A stretch of DNA of 64,000 nt, from positions 59,882,538 to 59,946,537 of the forward strand of contig JACMZG010000008.1 of assembly GCA_018340805.1 (NCBI GenBank), written 5' to 3'. The stretch is from Microvelia longipes (taxonomy: Eukaryota > Arthropoda > Insecta > Hemiptera > Veliidae). This document shows, piece after piece, positions 27,661 through 39,778 of this stretch. A model generated the notes under the pieces. It saw nothing but the letters and a program-made list of their open reading frames with translations. It did no database searches and was not told the DNA's origin. Numbering within the stretch: the stretch's first letter is position 1; the number at the start of each line of letters is the position of its first letter. Made by a program: the position numbers and the translations under genes.

Positions 27661-30325
27661 AAATATATACCTTTTCTTCAGAGGTCTTGTAACATAATAT
27701 ACTATTTTTATCTTCGCCTGCTTCTGTTATTATACTTGGAATTCAATATACATTGTTGATATTTTCTTAAAAGAAAGGATAATTTACAATTGTTGTATGT
27801 TAGAACAATTAAAATATCTTAACTATTAATAATAGTTTTATTAATTAAAAAATGTTTTTTTACTTCAATATTTAACTTCTATGACATTATTAACGTTTAG
27901 CTTAATGTTGAACCATACATGCCTATTTAGGCGCATTAATTTTTTTTGAATCTATTATTTTCTTCTACATGTTACCATTATTTGGTTTCGAAGTTAATGG
28001 TTAAGTTAATTGAACTTAATCCATACATTTTTATAAAAGCGTTTTCCTTAGAGGGCTGGTAGCTTAAAGTAACCTTCGTTTACTCAGATGTAACTGATGT
28101 GAAATTTAAAGTAAACTTTTGCGAAAGTTTTACTACAGGTTTAAGATGTGCAAGATTTTCTCTTACTCAAACCGCAGTTATTTTGGAGCAGAACTTAAAG
28201 ACACATTTAGGAAACTTACTAACCTTAGAATGGTCGTACATTTAGTCAAGATCTATCTAGTGTTTCAATCACAGTAAAAATCGTTTCTACAAAGCTGAAA
28301 CTGTTTGTTTCAGGATATTTGCTCAAATGCTCTAGGGGTTTTTTCAGTGGTGTTAGGGGGGATATTACCCCCCCCCGACAGGAAAACATAAATGTAGCCC
28401 TCCTCTGGGGTGAACAAAATATATATCGGTGTTTATACTGGCCTCCCTGTAGTAAAAATGGGTCTCATGCATGCTAAAAATGATTACCGAGTTCAAAATT
28501 TTAATTTACCATTATTATTTTGATAACTTTACCTAAGTATGTTTATTTTGTTGCTACTTTGAAAAGTTAAGTATTAATATACCGTGATATTGTCTATTTT
28601 GGAAACTGCATTGAACCCTAAGAAATTTTATACTATATTTTTGTTATTTTTTTATCACATTTTTGTGATAAAACGTTTTTGTTGGACATATCATAATTTT
28701 TTGTGAAAAATATTTGTTTCTTGTAGTTTTGAGCAAATATTTATGGCATATGTCCTACAAAAGCCTAATTTAAATGACCGGAATATAGTGATATTTATTA
28801 GTATTAATTTTTAAAAGATTAAAAATAGGGATTATTACGGTATCCTTTAACTTAACTTTTCTAATTTACCAAAAGTAGTTACAAAATTACCGTATTTGGG
28901 TAATAGCTACAAAAATAATAATGATAAATTTGAATTTGCAAGAGTCAATTCACTGGGATAGAGAAAATTTACGAAAGAGTAGGGTCACTTTTTCTCCTTA
29001 GTTATTAAGAATTTAATACAGGTATACATATAAATTGTTTCACCCTGTATATAGCCATGAATGGTATATATGAATGGTATAAAATACCCCATTTTATTAT
29101 CTATTGGAAGTTATTATTGTGTCCGTTATGTGCAATTGTAAATATTTTTCAAAAATACTTTGTATTTTGTTAATTTAATATTTCTTTTAATATTTAAATA
29201 AATTTATAAATACAAATATTATTTTTAGACTAAGTTTTAGTCATAATAATCATTATTATAATAATAGTCATAGTAATCATTATTATAATAATAGTCATAA
29301 TAATCATTATTATAATAATAGTCATAATAATCATTAATAATGATTATTATGATTTTCTTGTATTTTCTCGTCTAAAACACAAGGATTACAGGTTCATTCT
29401 CGTGCGCATACGCGTTCTGAGGATGACAACGGGACATAGTAGAAGTCCAAAAGTAATAATAATAGTAATTATTTTATTATTATTATTATTTATTATTACT
29501 TAACATTAAAAAATGTTGGACTCATTTTTTTCAACAATTTTTACAACTTTGTAATCCCCCCCCCTCGCGAAGAAATTCTAAAAGAAACACTGATTTATTC
29601 GTGTGTATAAATAATGTATTTTTGTCACTTAATGGAATTAAGTTTTAGTCTTTAATTCAATAAATGGAGCACTGAAATAAATTATTGCCTAACCAATATA
29701 CTTATATAGAGTAAGAATATATAGGTTAGTAAATACTGCACAAAGGGTTAAATATAGTAATATACTTGCTGGTTTTAAGGGCAAAGTTGATGCTTTGTTA
29801 CTTCCTCTCAGCTAAAGTAAAACAGGAAAAGGGACGGTTGTTCGATTGCCTCTTAGAGATATTGGATTTTCGCTTCTACTAAGGGAGCTTCTTTAAGCCA
29901 TTAAAGAAAAGAGTTCAAGAAAAACTGAGCTCCCTATAGTGTGTACTTTTTGAAAAGTAGTTGTGTGGTCATAATAAAGAGCACACAAGGATTTTTCCAC
30001 TAACGATTCCATTACGAAGATTAACTTCTGCTGGGATGTCAAACGCTGATTTAGACATACTTAACCTACGATGTCTTTCACAACCGTAATCTCCTCATTG
30101 ATGTAAAAATTTGTTGCTTATTTACATTCATTAATATTTATATCTATTTATGGCAGCAATTTTTGACACATTATTCTCAAATTATAACGTCTTTTCATTT
30201 ATTATTATTATTCTAATAATTCAAAGAATTATTCTAACGCTAATAACCAAACACTCTCTTAAAGTCTGATAAATTTGAATACATTTGTTAATAACTAAAT
30301 AAAAAATAATAAAATATGTTTAATC
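27661..30325. other. AT-rich DNA with simple repeats
   Basis: A tandem array of ATAATAATAGTCATAATAATC-like units at 29232-29350 ends in an inverted ATCATTAATAATGATTATTATGA. C-runs lie at 28368-28377 and 29558-29565. A hairpin TTTATCAC/GTGATAAA is at 28650-28672. At 29405-29455 GTTCTGAGGATGACAACGGG and GTCCAAAAGTAATAATAAT recall the Penelope-like terminus pattern. No gene is seen. Confidence 0.45.
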
Positions 30326-30329
30326 TGCT

Positions 30330-30610
30330 TCTTGATAAGAAGTTTAAACACAACAGCTTAAAGTTCTATAAAACAACAAAAACTAATTATTTAGCTATAT
30401 ATTTCACCTAACATTTTAGGCATCTTCAGGCATCACAGGTATTTTTTTTTTATTTTTTATACAAAATCTTAGTTGACTAGATAATTACACAAACAAACAA
30501 AAACTTAAAATTAATATCACAGTTAATTAAAAATAATTAACACAGTCAAATAACAATTAAAATTATTAAAATAACAATTAACACAGTCAAATCTGCTTTC
30601 CAAAATCAAA
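30330..30610 (-). mobile_element. Single arm of the foldback family found in the Vsx intron
   Basis: It shares, in order, CTTGATAAGAAGTTTAAACAC, AACAGCTTAAAGTTCTATAA, TATTTCACCTAACATTTTAGG, CATCTTCAGGCAT, TGACTAGATAATTACAC and AAACAAACAAAAACTTAAA with 60203-60480. On the minus strand it contains CTGAAGATGCC...GGTGAAA, again the terminal CTGA.GA/GAAA pattern. Confidence 0.65.
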
Positions 30611-32620
30611 AATATTATTACAAAATACTTATATTTTAAGAAAATGTAAAAGTAATTTTTTTTGTGTGAATAAGATCACACTTTATAAAAAAATAATAAT
30701 TTTACTTTTTCATCCATTCGTATAGCCTTATTTGTCAACAAAATACAGTTTTTGCGCATTTTTAAAACGTTAAACTCTTACGAATGAATGAATATAATTT
30801 TAATTTGTTGTGGAGATCGAAATTAAAGATACCGAACTACTCTACAATTTTTTTTCCATTTTCCATTTCCATATTTTCCCTCAAATTATCAATAAAAAAT
30901 CCTCTGAGAATTTAAAGATTCGCAAAAGAACAAGTATCGCATTATACAGACGACATTCTAGTCTGTATTTAATTGAATATGTGTTAGCTTTAACATCCAA
31001 ATAAGATGTAATAAGTTAAATCTAAGTTCTCTATTAGACTACCCTGAATTGTACTGTTAGAACTCCTTGATGCCACTTAGTGATGAAATACTTCGACAGT
31101 GCAATTTTTCTTATTTTTTATTTTAATTGGTGTTTATTTTTTCCTTGGATCATTAAGTTTGTTATGTTATCATGTTTTTACTTCATAATGTTTACCTGTA
31201 GACCTTGCCACGTTACAGAGCCTTATTTTTATCTCGAAAAATTTAATTTTCTTCTCCAAACTACAATCATCATTTTATCATAATCACACCAAATTCGATG
31301 CACGTAATATTTAAACCCATGAAATGAATCTTTAGGATTAGATTTTTTAAAGAAAAACAAAAATAGGTTTCTAAGCTTGACATCAAAAATTTGAAAAAGA
31401 GTAATTTATTTAAATAATTTGTTTAGCCTTTTGTAGAAAATTTCAAGTCAAATAGGGACGAAGCATTTCGGGAAGTACGAAAGACTTAGCGTCAGTACAC
31501 CCTGAAGTCCATCATAACGAAAAATTCATAAAAAATCATCTAGTCATTTAGTTGACGATGCGTTATTAATGACCGTAGTTTAATTTCGTTTGGGAGTAAC
31601 TTTTTTAACTTGGTTTATATTGTAGCAAAAATAAATTTTGAGCCATTCTAAACTAATTTTTATGCTTTCTAATGGTTCTCATTTGTTTTTAATGGAAAGA
31701 GCCCAAATAAGCACTTATTTTTAGAGGCTTATATATAGCTTTAATTTTATTCAAACTTTATTTCTGTTAATTTCATTTTTATTAAAATATTATCAACTAC
31801 ACATGAAAAAAATGTATACACTCATTGTAATTTTGATCCTTGATCAAAAAAGTTAGGTATTATTTCAGCATTCTTAAAATTGTCTAAAAATTGCCAAAAT
31901 AAAATTTTAACTTTTAAATGATACGCAAAACTGTGCTTTGTTAACTAGACTTATATGTGCAGTTTTTATATTAAGTGCTTGTTTTAAAGAAAATGCGTAT
32001 GTATGTTTCAAAACATCCATATGTCAGTAAACCATTTCATTGCTACTTAATAAAAAGTCAGATTAAGTATGTTTTATTAAATTAAAATAATGATTTCTAA
32101 GTGACAATTGCCCCAAAATAGATGCACTTTCATTACTCCAATATTTTCATCTCGACAAGGCAAGCTCACTACTTTTGGGAATAATTTATTCCCCATTGTT
32201 GGAGAGGCACAATTTTTCACACTTAGTAAATTGGTCCTCTTGTCTGTCATTACACGAGCCACTTATATGAATACTCCTGAGCTCTACTGACTCTTAAATT
32301 ATTCCCAGCTCTGTAATAACGACTATTTAAGAAAAATGTCTGTGTCCTCTCATTGTCCTCTCTCACTCAAGTATACAAGTTGAGATTATTTTTCGAAAAT
32401 TATTTCCATATTATGCACATTCTTATCTTCATTATTTTTTTTTCAAATTCATTGAACTATGAATTATAATTTGAGCCATAAATTATAATTATTTTGTTAG
32501 TAAAAAATTCTAAGGGTACTTCAAAAAATTTATTAAAAATGCATGCTTTGCTTGAGTTACACTAGTTAATTATAGTATTAAGTATATATTACTTAATTAA
32601 TTATTTAATATATTGTTAAG
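30611..32620. other. AT-rich DNA, no gene seen
   Basis: No motif or repeat is recognisable. The 60-codon frames on both strands at 32077-32290 overlap in antisense and have no conserved motif. Confidence 0.5.
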
Positions 32621-32621
32621 T

Positions 32622-32637
32622 ATATTATATATATATA

Positions 32638-32688
<51 letters not shown>
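32622..32688. repeat. (AT)n microsatellite
   Basis: About 67 bases of AT with one slip, 75 bases before the foldback element. Confidence 0.96.
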
Positions 32689-32690
<2 letters not shown>

Positions 32691-33400
32691 AAACCACACA
32701 CTCGACTTGCCTGGTAATTAATATTGTCTCTAAAAAGCCTTCTCAGCTCGGGTAACTCAGTCCAACAAATGAATAATAACGTTTCGAAGAACTTTTATTA
32801 CGTCGTTATAATCAGGACAAACTAAAACATAAAGATTACAAACATAAGGTACATAAAAGTCGCAATCATATTGGTACAAAGCAAAGTATAAGAGAACTGC
32901 GTGATAACGAGAAAAAAAAACGGTAAAAACTGAAAAAATATAAACAAACTTATAAACGAACTTACAAAAAAAAATACTTAAAAACTACACAAAAAGATAC
33001 ACCACAGTTTCATAATAAAGTTAATATTAATTGTAAAAATAAACAAAACGGAAAAAGCCATATGAAATTACATTTTCTAATAAACATTAAAACATTTACT
33101 GTTTACTACCATAGTACATTTCATATGGTGTTTTTTTGTTTTTATTCTTTACTGCAATTAATTTTAACTTTATTATGAGACTGCCGCGTCTCTTTTACTT
33201 GTAGTTTTTATGTAAGTTCTCTTATCAGTTTGTAGAATATTTTTTCAATTTTTACTGTTTTGTTTTCGTTTTCATAGTTCTCTTTTTTTTTTTTTTTTTT
33301 TTTCCTCACTTAAATCTCACTCAACTACTTAACCCCCTGAGTTTGTACACATCTAATCATCATCTTGAAGCACCCCCTCCGTACATGGTAGCACATATAA

Positions 33401-33620
33401 CCGGTTCTCAGTGTGTCTAGTTCATCTAGCTCAACCAGACTCTATCCAAACTCACTGCTCTGGCTAGTATCTGCGACTAGTTCACCGTGTGCCTAGTTCA
33501 TCTAGACCAGCTAAGACTCTTGGCTAGGCTCACCGCTCTGGCTAGCGCCGACTACTAGTTCACTGTGTGCTTGTTTCATCTAGTCTTACTAGCTCCCCTG
33601 ATCACATTTGTCACACTTGA
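33401..33620. repeat. Internal 76-78 base tandem repeat of the retroposon
   Basis: Two full units and one partial begin at about 33401, 33477 and 33555. Shared text: TAGTTCACTGTGTGCCTAG, TTCATCTAG, GACTCT, GCTCTGGCTAG. Confidence 0.75.
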
Positions 33621-34091
33621 CCTCGTCCTTCCAGTCTCACCAATCTCATCAGTTCCACTAGCATCACCAGACTCTAGCTAGGCTCACCGCCACCCGACAA
33701 AGAACTCTAGCACCCAGATGTCAGTGTGCACAAACTCATTCTATAGCCCTGACCTGAAAGTCAAAGCTTTACTACTGACTGTGACTAGAACTTTGTTCCT
33801 AGTCACTTACGTTACTCGTGTCGCCGCCATCACTTTCACTGACTAAGTTTTCGGACATACAAAGGCTCAGTATATCTTTCCAACCTTCATCTCCCCCAGC
33901 CCGCAGAACATTAACTTTTCGTGAGCTGGAGACAACGGAAACGTGGATCCAGACTTGTCTCAGATGAAACTAGATCCAACCTACTAATACGCATTTGCGT
34001 ATTAGTAGCCAAGGAAACCACGTAAAACCTTGGCTGGGTTGGCCGGCCTTGAATTCAAGACCTCCCGAGTGTACGGTACAAGGGATAACCT

Positions 34092-34178
34092 CATATTGAG
34101 GTCCTTCCCCGGCTGGATTTGAACCCTCGACCTCCAGGTCGAAAGGCGAGCGCTCTACCACTGAGCTACCGGACTCGG
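34092..34178 (-). repeat. tRNA-like head of the retroposon (pol III promoter)
   Basis: The head has good A and B boxes, but the anticodon stem does not pair (CTCGC against CCTGG) and only three of five T-stem pairs form, so it is a tRNA-derived promoter, not a tRNA gene. Confidence 0.8.
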
Positions 34179-34319
34179 TCATAGTTCTCATATACTTTGT
34201 TTTGTTTTACTTATATGTAAACACTTTTACTTATGTGGTAATCACTTATATGTATTATTTTTATGTCTTAACATTGATTTGAACGATTTATATTCTCAAA
34301 AGCGTCGTCCTGTGTAAAA

Positions 34320-35184
34320 TCAGGTAGAAAATAAACTGAAAATCATTTTAATTCATATAGATTTTTAATTTTCTTTTATCTATTAACAATATAACTAAAG
34401 GTTGTTTAATCGTATGATTAAGTATATTTATTCAGGCTATAAAAGCTCATAATAAGGTACTGATTATGTATAGAACAACATTGAAAGCTAACTTCATACA
34501 CAGTGAATATATTTAGTCAGATCCTAAACAAACAGAGTAGTGATGAGAACTGGCAGAGGCGCCAGGGAAGGATGCAATGTCATCGTATACCAACATACTG
34601 ACATACGGTAACCAAATGTTATAACATAGTTTCTCTAGCCGTCATGCAACTGTCATATACAATACTGTGTTCAACTGCTTTTTTTCTTTGTTTTTCTTTT
34701 ATTGTTATTTTAAAGTGAATTTTTTTTTTAAATTTTATGTCCAAAGCCTTGTTGCTAAGAGATGTGGACAAGAGAACGTAAATGATGGCCGATGAAAGTT
34801 ATAGCTTTCCTTAATTTTGTTCCTTACTACAGTTGTAACCTGTACTACACATGGCCTTCCCTCTCTTTCATCTTATAAAGCTGTTTGGTTATTAAAATTA
34901 GTTATGTTCAATAACAGCATTAATAAGTGGTTAATTTATATTAATTTATCAAAATTATCCCTTATACCTCTTCTTAGAACAATTTTTACAATCTTTAGGA
35001 TTGTTTTTCTATCTAAATTAGTTTAGATCATAACCTAAATAAATTTAGGATTGTTTATATTCAATTTGTTTAGTTCATTATTTATTGCTTCACATTTTCT
35101 TCCTTTGCTTAATAAATCGAGCATTTGCACTTGCTCGAAAGTGCAAATATGCATAACTCACACGGAAAATTAGCAGAGTCTTTG
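34320..35184. other. AT-rich DNA, no feature seen
   Basis: Nothing supportable; a GC-richer spot at 34545-34580 (GGCAGAGGCGCCAGGG). Confidence 0.5.
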
Positions 35185-35375
35185 ATGCAAATGGGATGAT
35201 GGCTTAAACAGTACACGTTAATAACTCTAGAACTCAGTTATCTAGGAAACAAGAGGCATTAGACCACTTAGACTCTCTGGCTGTTCTCTACAACTACTTG
35301 ATCTTAATAGTGCATTTTTGCTGAGTCATTATTGTTGGTTAGTATGTAGGTTAATGACGTCGTATATATTTCATA
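35185..35375 (-). repeat. Dispersed CRE/AP-1 repeat, partial copy
   Basis: On the minus strand a CGACGTCA (35355-35362) precedes TGACTCAGCA (35319-35328), then family text. It ends at the (AT)n tract that begins 35381. Confidence 0.55.
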
Positions 35376-35380
35376 AACAT

Positions 35381-35411
35381 ATATATTATATATATATATT
35401 TATATATAATA

Positions 35412-35458
<47 letters not shown>
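35381..35458. repeat. (AT)n microsatellite
   Basis: AT tract with several phase slips, directly beside the repeat copy above. Confidence 0.94.
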
Positions 35459-35844
35459 GCCTGATTTTGGGCATTGCGACTCATCAGGGCATTCACCTTG
35501 CAGAAATCACCTCAGTATGTATGTACTAATTAAAGTTGGCAAAATGGTTTAGATACAAATACTATTTATATAAACTTAGAGCTTAGCCGGGACTGTGAAC
35601 CTCACAAGAAAACTTTTATAAATATATCTACATGCATATTTTTTTTAAACTTATTAATTAACTGATTATTTAATTATTAAATATTTATATATAAAAAAAT
35701 GAAATGTCCCTTTTATGCCCATTCGCCCATCAGGGTATTCACCCTGCGGGAACGACCTCAGGTGGGTTGCATCTACTACACTCTAAGAATTAATTAAAGT
35801 TGGCGAAATCTTTTTAATACAAATACTATTCATAAAACCTTATG

Positions 35845-35850
<6 letters not shown>
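35459..35850. repeat. Diverged direct duplication of about 240 bases
   Basis: 35465-35575 and 35705-35840 share GGGCATTGCGACTCATCAGG/GCCCATTCGCCCATCAGG, GGTATTCACCTTGCAG, AACGACCTCAG, TTAATTAAAGTTGGC and AATACAAATACTAT in the same order. Origin unknown. Confidence 0.65.
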
Positions 35851-35888
<38 letters not shown>

Positions 35889-35894
35889 TGTGTA
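35851..35894. repeat. (GT)n microsatellite
   Basis: About 20 TG units. Confidence 0.95.
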
Positions 35895-36682
35895 CGTAAT
35901 TTTTTTTGTGCAATATTATTATTAAAATTAGTAGAATTAAAAAATATAATTTGGTTTGGTTTAGAAGCTTGTTAAAATACATTTTTATAAAAGGATTATA
36001 ATTGATGCTTATAACAAAACCAACAATTTGCTGTTATGGAATCAGATAAGATAAAATGTGTAATTTAATATAGCAGTTTGAGGGGAGTGATAAACTGCAA
36101 TTTGTTAAAATAATTGTTTAAAGACGAGTGGGTACTTATATAATGTAAATATTTAATATGAGTGAAACTCAATGCCGAGGGAGCGTGCTGGGAGCCCAGG
36201 GGAAGTTCTTTTTAAAACTGAGGACAATATCCTCGAGCCGAATTGTTGTGAATTATTGTAAAAAGGTGTTAAAGGTTGTGACGTGGTGTCAGGATCCATG
36301 CTGAAACCATGTTATGTCGTAAAAACAAGTTCCATTGTCATCTCGTCGCACAGCATCCTTTTCTTTCGGCATACTTAACAACTCCAACATAATTCACACC
36401 TCTATTATTAGTGCTATTTTTTTGAAACTCCGCATTCTTCCCGTTAATTAATTGGTGGTAAGCACATGTTGAACTTTTAACTGCATATTATATAACCCGG
36501 ACTAGGTGTACTAAATATTTTTTGTTCTAAAGCAAAAATAATTAATTCATTAATTACATACACTATTATAAATCGATTGAATTTTAGTTGTTAAAATTAT
36601 ATATATAGGAATACATTTTTTATAAAACATTATCGTGTGTGCATAAAATTAAAATAATTTCTATTTTTTAAAAAATAAAATT
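35895..36682. other. AT-rich DNA; one GC-richer island
   Basis: 36165-36390 is GC-richer (GAGGGAGCGTGCTGGGAGCC and GACGTGGTGTCAGGATCC) and is not explained by any repeat seen here; a candidate regulatory element. Confidence 0.35.
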
Positions 36683-37375
36683 AGTCCAAGAGCTATGCCT
36701 AAAAATGTGACTCATTTTGTACTACGTCAAACTAAATTTTCCTGAAAATTTACCTGAAATTATGAATGATAAGTATAGTTTGCCTGTCTAGAATGGAGCC
36801 CTACATAAAATCGGTCAAATTCCAGTTCTTTTGCAATAAGTGGTTTCCTGTTGGTTGTGTGCAAAACATGATGAAAACATTTTTAAAGTTGATAAAATTT
36901 ACTATAAAACATGTGTTTTTTCCACAAAATCGGATTACTACAACTAAAGTTATGACATTTTTTATGGCCAAAAAATGCAAAAAAGCCAATATTTTTCCTG
37001 AAATTCGCTGTCTTGGCATAAATTAACCCTTTTTTGTGTTTTTAAAAAAGCTATAACTTGGGTTGTAGTCATCCGATTTTGATTAGTAAACAAATTTAAT
37101 ATATGTTTATTATTTAGAAAATTTTATTGCCTTTAAAACTTTTTTTTTCATGTTTTGCAAATGACCCATAGGGAACCATTTATTTCAAGACAACTGAAAT
37201 TTGTGCGATTTTATTAATTTTGAGCGAGCGCAATCATGTGAAGGGCACTTTTGATAGGCATACTATGTTTTTCTACATAATTTAATGTATATTTTTAGAA
37301 AAATTTTGTTTGAAATTTGACAAAATGAGTTACACTTTTTCAGGTCCGGCTTTTGCGGACTAAATTTGTTTATAA
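36683..37375. mobile_element. Foldback element, second copy of the 10.1-kb family
   Basis: The ends AGTCCAAGAGCTATGCC and, inverted, GTCCGCAAAAGCCGGACC are followed in both arms by AAAATGTGACTCATTTTGT, a TTTTCCTGAAAAT block, TATGCCT, and AATGGTTTCCC..TGCAAAACATG. The centre lies near 37025. It lacks the outer GGTTCGAATCC block present in the 10.1-kb copy. The 86-codon frame over the left arm is a by-product. Confidence 0.7.
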
Positions 37376-38355
37376 GGAAATTAGATAAGACAAATAAAGA
37401 GTGAAATGAGTTTCATATTAATAAAAGGCTTTGCGTACCTTTTTCTTATAACTGCCTGAGTTTGTTAGTTTATTTAGCTCTTAACAAAAAATTGTTGGTA
37501 AAAAAATTGCCGAACTTCTGAAGACACTTAAGAAGTTTATAAGACTTTATTCCCTTCTATCTTGGGATATTCGTTTTTTATGAAGTTGTAGAAATGTAAA
37601 AACATACTTCACTACAAACAAGGCATATGTCTTTCTATTACTGTAACGTTAATATGAAAAGAACCACCTGTATCGAGACGCCAGGCGTCCCAAAAAATAA
37701 TCCCTTTATTGATTTGTTTACCTTCACAACATCTTTAGGTCACCGGGAGACATCGCTCGAGTATCTGACAAACTCGTCATCTATGTTGGCGCCATCTACC
37801 AGACAATTCTAAAACTAAGATTCATTACTCTGTTTGTTTTTCTGTTTACTTATTAAAGTAACAGATTGGAAACGTATCTGAAGAGAATTTTAGTTCTAAA
37901 AGAATAATTTATCATTTGCATACTTGTCTTATTCTTTTCAAAATATGTTTAAATAGAGACAATTAAACAATGCATTTTTGTTGGTGTAGTTTAACTAGAC
38001 CACACGCATGGTAATTGGTCGAATGTGTAGACTTATTGATAGATCCTTTACAATTCAGTAGAAAGAAATTTGGTTAACAAACTGACTTGTTTACTATTTC
38101 CACAATAGACGGATGTAACAATACGACTACATAAGAGCACCGTAACTCTGGTGGCATCTTTTACTTACTCTTCAAATATTTGTTGACAATAGCCTATTGA
38201 AGTGTGAGAATTCTATTGCATTCTAACTGTTAGTTAATTTAAATAACTCTACTTTAGAAACGTTATAACGAAATAATTACGAACTGTAATGTAACATGTT
38301 TAACTGAATAATGTTTAACTGAAAAAATGCAATCTACAGAAAGGTAAATGTTATG
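37376..38355. other. AT-rich DNA with a CTCF-like site
   Basis: No gene is recognised. 37655-37800 is GC-richer; read on the minus strand 37788-37799 is GTAGATGGCGCC, which fits the insect CTCF core (AGATGGCGC). A GACGCC/GGCGTC palindrome lies at 37677-37689. Confidence 0.35.
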
Positions 38356-38359
38356 ATTG

Positions 38360-38625
38360 TTTTTTTCTTCATTCATATCGTAGGAATGCATGCAGGAAAA
38401 GTATTGTGTTTGCAAAAAATAATCCGTAACCGGGGTATCACTTGAATCATTTTTAGAATCACGTAAAAATGTTTTTAGACCCTGTGAGTAATTTTTAAAA
38501 AGTTGTCTTTCTATATGTGTGTATTTGAGTGTCTGTTATAATTTTCCAGTGTGTTTATGTTAGAGTGTTACGAAACTTGATACAATAAATCAATTATTTG
38601 GTCTAGTTTTTCATCCCGAAAAACA
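38360..38625 (+). repeat. Dispersed 5S-like/CRE repeat, left-end copy
   Basis: CATTCATATCGTAGGAATGC, GGAAAAGTATTGTGTTTG, ATCCGTAACCGGGGTATCAC, TTTTTAGACCCTGTGAG, GTGTCTGTTATAAT and TGTTAGAGTGTTACGAAACTT are in family order; it stops before the CRE block. Confidence 0.6.
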
Positions 38626-39770
38626 TTCTTCATAAACTTATAACTTTATAAAATATGATAATCTATTATCTTGATATTATAATTAAGAAATTAATTTGGT
38701 TCAATTATAGAGAGTAAATGGTTATGATAAGCTATAAAGAAAGACATCTCTCTTATGAATGCCTATTCTAATCTAATGAGAATTGGTATGTGTGTTGGTT
38801 TTTCATATTTTTGTTAGTTTATGCTTTCGAGGAGATATGACATGAATCTAATAAAGCATATTCTTTATGACTACCTGACTAAGATTTTATGACACCCGGA
38901 CATAAATGTAAAATATAATTACATCATGCTGAAATATTACTAAAAAGTTAAAATAATTTAAAAAAAAAACATTAGCTTTAGAATAATGACGTTCCAATAA
39001 ATATCCGAGAATGAAAAATTATACATTTTTTGAAGGTATATTAACGTATTCTGTTAATCAGTACAGTTAGTATAATTTTTTGTGTGCGGTACGAATCAAG
39101 CTCATCTTGCTCATCAAGCTTCTTTACTTGTAAATTTGATGATTTTAATCATAATTTTAATTTTCTATATATTATATTTAGCAGACAAATGAACTTTTTG
39201 TTAATGTAAACCATATTTATTTGATCAACTTGGTTTAAAACAAAATAGAGCAAAACAATAGAAAGCTAAACAACTGAAAATATATTTATTTTGTATATAT
39301 TTCTTAATAGAGGTTATCTTATTGTATTCTTTTGTTGTAAACTGGGTTTCAAATACATTCAAATAAACTATTATTCCAGTAATTAAATGAAAATTACATT
39401 TTTAAATTATTACTCAAAGCGTAATCTTCTATTATATTATTCAATAAACAGACCCTTTGAAATGGAATAAATGGTTAAAGAAATGCTTATGCTTATTGTA
39501 AAGAAGAGGCATTAAATGATTGAATGTCAAAATAAACGTGGAATAACTATTTATTTAAAAAGATTTACATGAAACATTAACAGATTAGTCCACAAGTAAG
39601 ATACATGGTAAGAATCAAAGAAAAATAATGCAATAAATCCCGATACAACCGCATGGAGCATTAAATATATAGCTTGTAGTACTAGAAAATTATAACTATA
39701 GCTATAGCAATTTAGGTTAAACATATTAAAAAATATTTCTTAAAGTAACTAAAATGAATAGTATAAAATT
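38626..39770. other. AT-rich DNA, no feature seen
   Basis: Nothing supportable. Confidence 0.55.
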
Positions 39771-39778
39771 AAAATTAG

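Larger units (their letters stand above)
33283..34178 (-). mobile_element. tRNA-headed retroposon, 896 bases, clean target duplication
   Basis: On the minus strand it starts CCGAGTCCGGTAGCTCAGTG, with an A box (TAGCTCAGTGGTAGAGC) and B box (GGGTTCAAATCC), and ends in 21 A residues (T run at 33283-33303). TCATAGTTCTC occurs on both sides (33272-33282 and 34179-34189) as an 11-base target duplication. The body is far less AT-rich than the window. It includes a perfect 28-base palindrome at 33981-34008 (CTACTAATACGCA arms), a GTTTTACGTGGTTTCC block, and a tandem repeat of about 77 bases at 33401-33620. It has no reverse transcriptase, so it is a long, composite SINE mobilised in trans. Confidence 0.85.
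32765..34315. mobile_element. Foldback element, right arm split by a retroposon
   Basis: The left arm (32765 to about 33090) and the right arm (about 33100-33282 plus 34190-34315) are inverted copies. Example pairs: GCCATATGAAATTACATTTTC and, inverted, the 33105-33130 text; TATAAACAAACTTATAAACGAAC with 33215-33260; and GTACAAAGCAAAGTATAAGAGAAC with AGTTCTCATATACTTTGTTTTG spanning the insertion point. The outer end again has CTGATTATAACGACG...TCGAAACGTT. The pairing resumes on the far side of the inserted retroposon, so the foldback is older. Confidence 0.7.

Noticed and set aside
32077..32290. Overlapping antisense genes of about 60 codons
   Set aside because: Two short frames over the same bases on opposite strands, without motifs or codon bias.
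34092..34178. A tRNA gene on the minus strand
   Set aside because: The A and B boxes are good but the anticodon and T stems do not pair fully, and the segment is the head of a poly(A)-tailed retroposon with target duplications.
36766..37026. An 86-codon gene
   Set aside because: It lies across the left arm of a foldback element that has a second copy elsewhere with the frame broken.
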